The notes under the pieces were generated by a model. It made no database searches and was not told where the DNA came from. It saw only the letters and a program-made list of their open reading frames with translations. Both the position numbers and the translations under genes were made by a program. A stretch of 6,746 nt of DNA from Arthrobacter sp. Lineage in GTDB: Bacteria > Actinomycetota > Actinomycetes > Actinomycetales > Micrococcaceae. The stretch lies in assembly GCA_025464545.1 (NCBI GenBank), contig JAODMA010000306.1, forward strand, positions 1 to 6,746, in the 5' to 3' direction. The stretch's first letter is position 1, and each line of letters opens with the position of its first letter. Positions 5,212 to 6,746 of the stretch are shown here, piece after piece.

Positions 5212-6306
5212 CTACAGCTGCGCTCCTAGTTTGAAGCCGGTCTTTTCTCCGGCGTCCGCCCCTTCGCCGTCCGGCCTGCGGGTGTAGGAGAAGCCGTCGG
5301 CGCCCACCGTGACAGCCATTTCGCTCTTTTCCTCCCGGACAATGACGGGCTGCGGGTTGCCGTCGAGGTCCAGGACCAGGGAGGCCTCGGTGTACCAGGA
5401 CGGGACCACGGGGTTGCCCCACCAGTCACGGCGCTGGTTGTCGTGGACGTCCCAGGTGATGGTGGGGTTGTCCGGGTCGCCGGTGTAGTAGTCCTGGGTG
5501 TAGATCTCGATCCGGTGGCCGTCCGGATCCAGGATGTAGAGGTAGAAGGCGTTGGAGACGCCGTGCCGGCCGGGGCCGCGTTCGATCCGGTCGCTGATGC
5601 GCAGGGCGCCCATCTTGTCGCAGATCTGGATGATGTTGTGCTTCTCGTGGGTGGCGAACGCGACGTGGTGCATGCGCGGGCCGTTGCCGCCGGTCAGGGC
5701 GGTGTCGTGGACGGTTTGCTTGCGGTGCATCCACGCGGCGTAGGTCACGCCGTCGGAGTCCTTGATGTCTTCCGAGACGCGGAAGCCGAGGTCCTCAAGG
5801 TACTTCCGGCCACGCGGTACGTCCGGGGTGACCTGGTTGAAGTGGTCCAGGCGGACCAGTTCGCCGGCGGAGTAGAGGTCGTAGCGCTGGGTGAGGCGCT
5901 CCACGTGCTCCACCTCGTAGAAGAACTCGTAGGGGAAGCCCAGCGGGTCCTCCACCCGGACTGAGTCGCCGATGCCCTTGGTGAAGCCGTCCTTGCGGCG
6001 TTCGATGCGGCAGCCCAGTTCCTTGTAGTAGGCCTCGGCGGCGTCCACCTCTGCGGGGGACTTCACCCGATAGGCGAAGGCGGCGACAGCGGCGATCGGT
6101 CCCTTGCGCAGCACCAGGTTGTGGTGGATGAACTCTTCCAGGGGGCGCAGATAGATGTTGTTTTCATCTTCCTCGGTGACATGCAGGCCGAGGACGTCGA
6201 CGTAGAACTCGCGCGACTTGGCGAGGTCGGTGACCACAATCTCCATGTAGGCGCAGCGGACAATGTCCGGAGCCGGAACCGTGGGGGTGGGAACGAAGTT
6301 CGTCAT
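5212..6306 (-). CDS. hpaD: 3,4-dihydroxyphenylacetate 2,3-dioxygenase (homoprotocatechuate dioxygenase)
   Basis: A 364-residue type I (vicinal oxygen chelate) extradiol dioxygenase. It uses O2 to open the ring of 3,4-dihydroxyphenylacetate next to the hydroxyls, giving 5-carboxymethyl-2-hydroxymuconate semialdehyde. The N-terminal domain (about 15-135) is the non-catalytic VOC repeat and the second (about 150-290) carries the active site. Metal ligands are H155 (LDHFNQ), H214 (MHHVAF) and E267 (HRIEIY). Second-sphere residues N157, H200, R243, H248 and Y257 are also present. These numbers coincide exactly with the Brevibacterium fuscum enzyme, which argues for a close actinobacterial orthologue and supports ATG 6304-6306 as start; a weak GAGAG site precedes it. 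The Fe(II) enzyme of B. fuscum and the Mn(II) enzyme MndD of Arthrobacter globiformis have the same ligands, so the native metal cannot be read from sequence. It lies 46 nt after hpaE and 2 nt before hpaH. Confidence 0.95.
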   Translation of the reverse strand: MTNFVPTPTVPAPDIVRCAYMEIVVTDLAKSREFYVDVLGLHVTEEDENNIYLRPLEEFIHHNLVLRKGPIAAVAAFAYRVKSPAEVDAAEAYYKELGCRIERRKDGFTKGIGDSVRVEDPLGFPYEFFYEVEHVERLTQRYDLYSAGELVRLDHFNQVTPDVPRGRKYLEDLGFRVSEDIKDSDGVTYAAWMHRKQTVHDTALTGGNGPRMHHVAFATHEKHNIIQICDKMGALRISDRIERGPGRHGVSNAFYLYILDPDGHRIEIYTQDYYTGDPDNPTITWDVHDNQRRDWWGNPVVPSWYTEASLVLDLDGNPQPVIVREEKSEMAVTVGADGFSYTRRPDGEGADAGEKTGFKLGAQL

Positions 6307-6352
6307 GGTGTTCTCTCTTCATTGAAAGGGGTGCTGGCGCTGCGGGAAAAGC

Positions 6353-6746
6353 TCAGGCGCCGAATTTCGGGGTGTGAACAGCGCCGAGCGTGATGTGCAC
6401 GGCCTGCTGATCGGTGTAGAAATCGATGGAACGGTAGCCGCCCTCGTGGCCCAGGCCCGAGGCCTTGACGCCGCCGAACGGGGTGCGCAGGTCACGGACG
6501 TTGTGGCTGTTCAGCCAGACCATGCCGGCCTCCACGTTCTGGGCGAAGTTGTGCGCCCGGGTCAGATTCTGGGTCCAGATGTACGCCGCGAGCCCGTAGC
6601 GGGTGTTGTTCGCCAAGGCGAGGGCTTCGTCGTCGTTCTCGAACGGGGTGATGGCGACGACGGGTCCGAAGATTTCCTCCTGGAAGATCCGGGCGTCGGG
6701 GGCGACGTCGGCGAAAACGGTGGGGGCGATGTAGTTGCCTTCGGGG
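6353..6746 (-). CDS. hpaE: 5-carboxymethyl-2-hydroxymuconate semialdehyde dehydrogenase, C-terminal part
   Basis: The last 130 codons of an aldehyde dehydrogenase; the 5' part runs off the right edge, so the catalytic Cys and general-base Glu are not visible. Present are the cofactor-site motif EEIFGPV (fragment residues 23-29), LANNTRYGLAAYIWT, GMVWLNSHNVRDLRTPFGG, and a C-terminal end with a SIDFYTDQQAVHITLG segment. HpaE oxidises the ring-cleavage product of HpaD to 5-carboxymethyl-2-hydroxymuconate with NAD+. The substrate assignment rests on its position directly before hpaD in the same direction as much as on sequence; related muconic semialdehyde dehydrogenases share these motifs. The TGA stop (6353-6355) is 46 nt before the hpaD start. 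The operon promoter must lie beyond the window. Confidence 0.85.
   Translation of the reverse strand, partial: PEGNYIAPTVFADVAPDARIFQEEIFGPVVAITPFENDDEALALANNTRYGLAAYIWTQNLTRAHNFAQNVEAGMVWLNSHNVRDLRTPFGGVKASGLGHEGGYRSIDFYTDQQAVHITLGAVHTPKFGA

Noticed and set aside
4469..5287. Plus-strand open frame of 272 codons opposite hpaH
   Set aside because: It lies across hpaH and the hpaD 3' end, both well supported, and its product (Val/His/Gly/Asp-rich) has no family features.
5210..5422. Upstream in-frame extension of hpaH
   Set aside because: The extra 71 codons lie in another frame of the hpaD 3' end; hydratase similarity starts at ATG 5207-5209.
1..6746. tRNA, rRNA, CRISPR array, insertion sequence or attachment site
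   Set aside because: No cloverleaf, rRNA-like segment, regularly spaced repeats, transposase-like frame or matching terminal repeats were seen on reading both strands.

Overview
The window looks like chromosomal DNA of a high-GC actinobacterium, most likely a Micrococcaceae member such as Arthrobacter or Pseudarthrobacter. Codon third positions are mostly G or C, GTG is used as a start, and the ring-cleavage dioxygenase has the same residue numbering as the well-studied Brevibacterium fuscum and Arthrobacter globiformis enzymes. The genus is an inference; no search was run.

Left part (1-3479, plus strand): three clear genes with loose spacing. An APH-like phosphotransferase (239-1324) is preceded by a possible coupled small ORF and two inverted repeats. 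A GYD-domain protein (1655-1975) has a good SigA-type promoter in its leader. An EAL-domain protein (2400-3479) follows a 424-base gap holding a possible terminator, a perfect TTGACA box and several small inverted repeats. Two of the three genes depart from their family's active site: the phosphotransferase has Gly where the catalytic Asp is expected, and the EAL domain lacks the conserved Asn and the Asp-Asp pair.

Junction (3467-3619): a 51-codon piece of an aldehyde dehydrogenase lies on the minus strand, cut at both ends. The EAL gene's stop codon lies inside it. This is the clearest sign of rearrangement in the window.

Right part (3630-6746, minus strand): four tightly packed genes of the 3,4-dihydroxyphenylacetate (homoprotocatechuate) meta-cleavage pathway, transcribed hpaE > hpaD > hpaH > hpaI. 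HpaD opens the ring. HpaE (only its C-terminal 130 residues are in the window) oxidises the semialdehyde. After isomerase and decarboxylase steps not encoded here, HpaH hydrates the diene acid and HpaI splits the product into pyruvate and succinic semialdehyde. The spacing (46 nt, 2 nt, 16-nt overlap) indicates one operon with its promoter beyond the right edge. The two transcription directions converge on the dehydrogenase remnant. No RNA gene, CRISPR array, intact mobile element or complete new system was seen.
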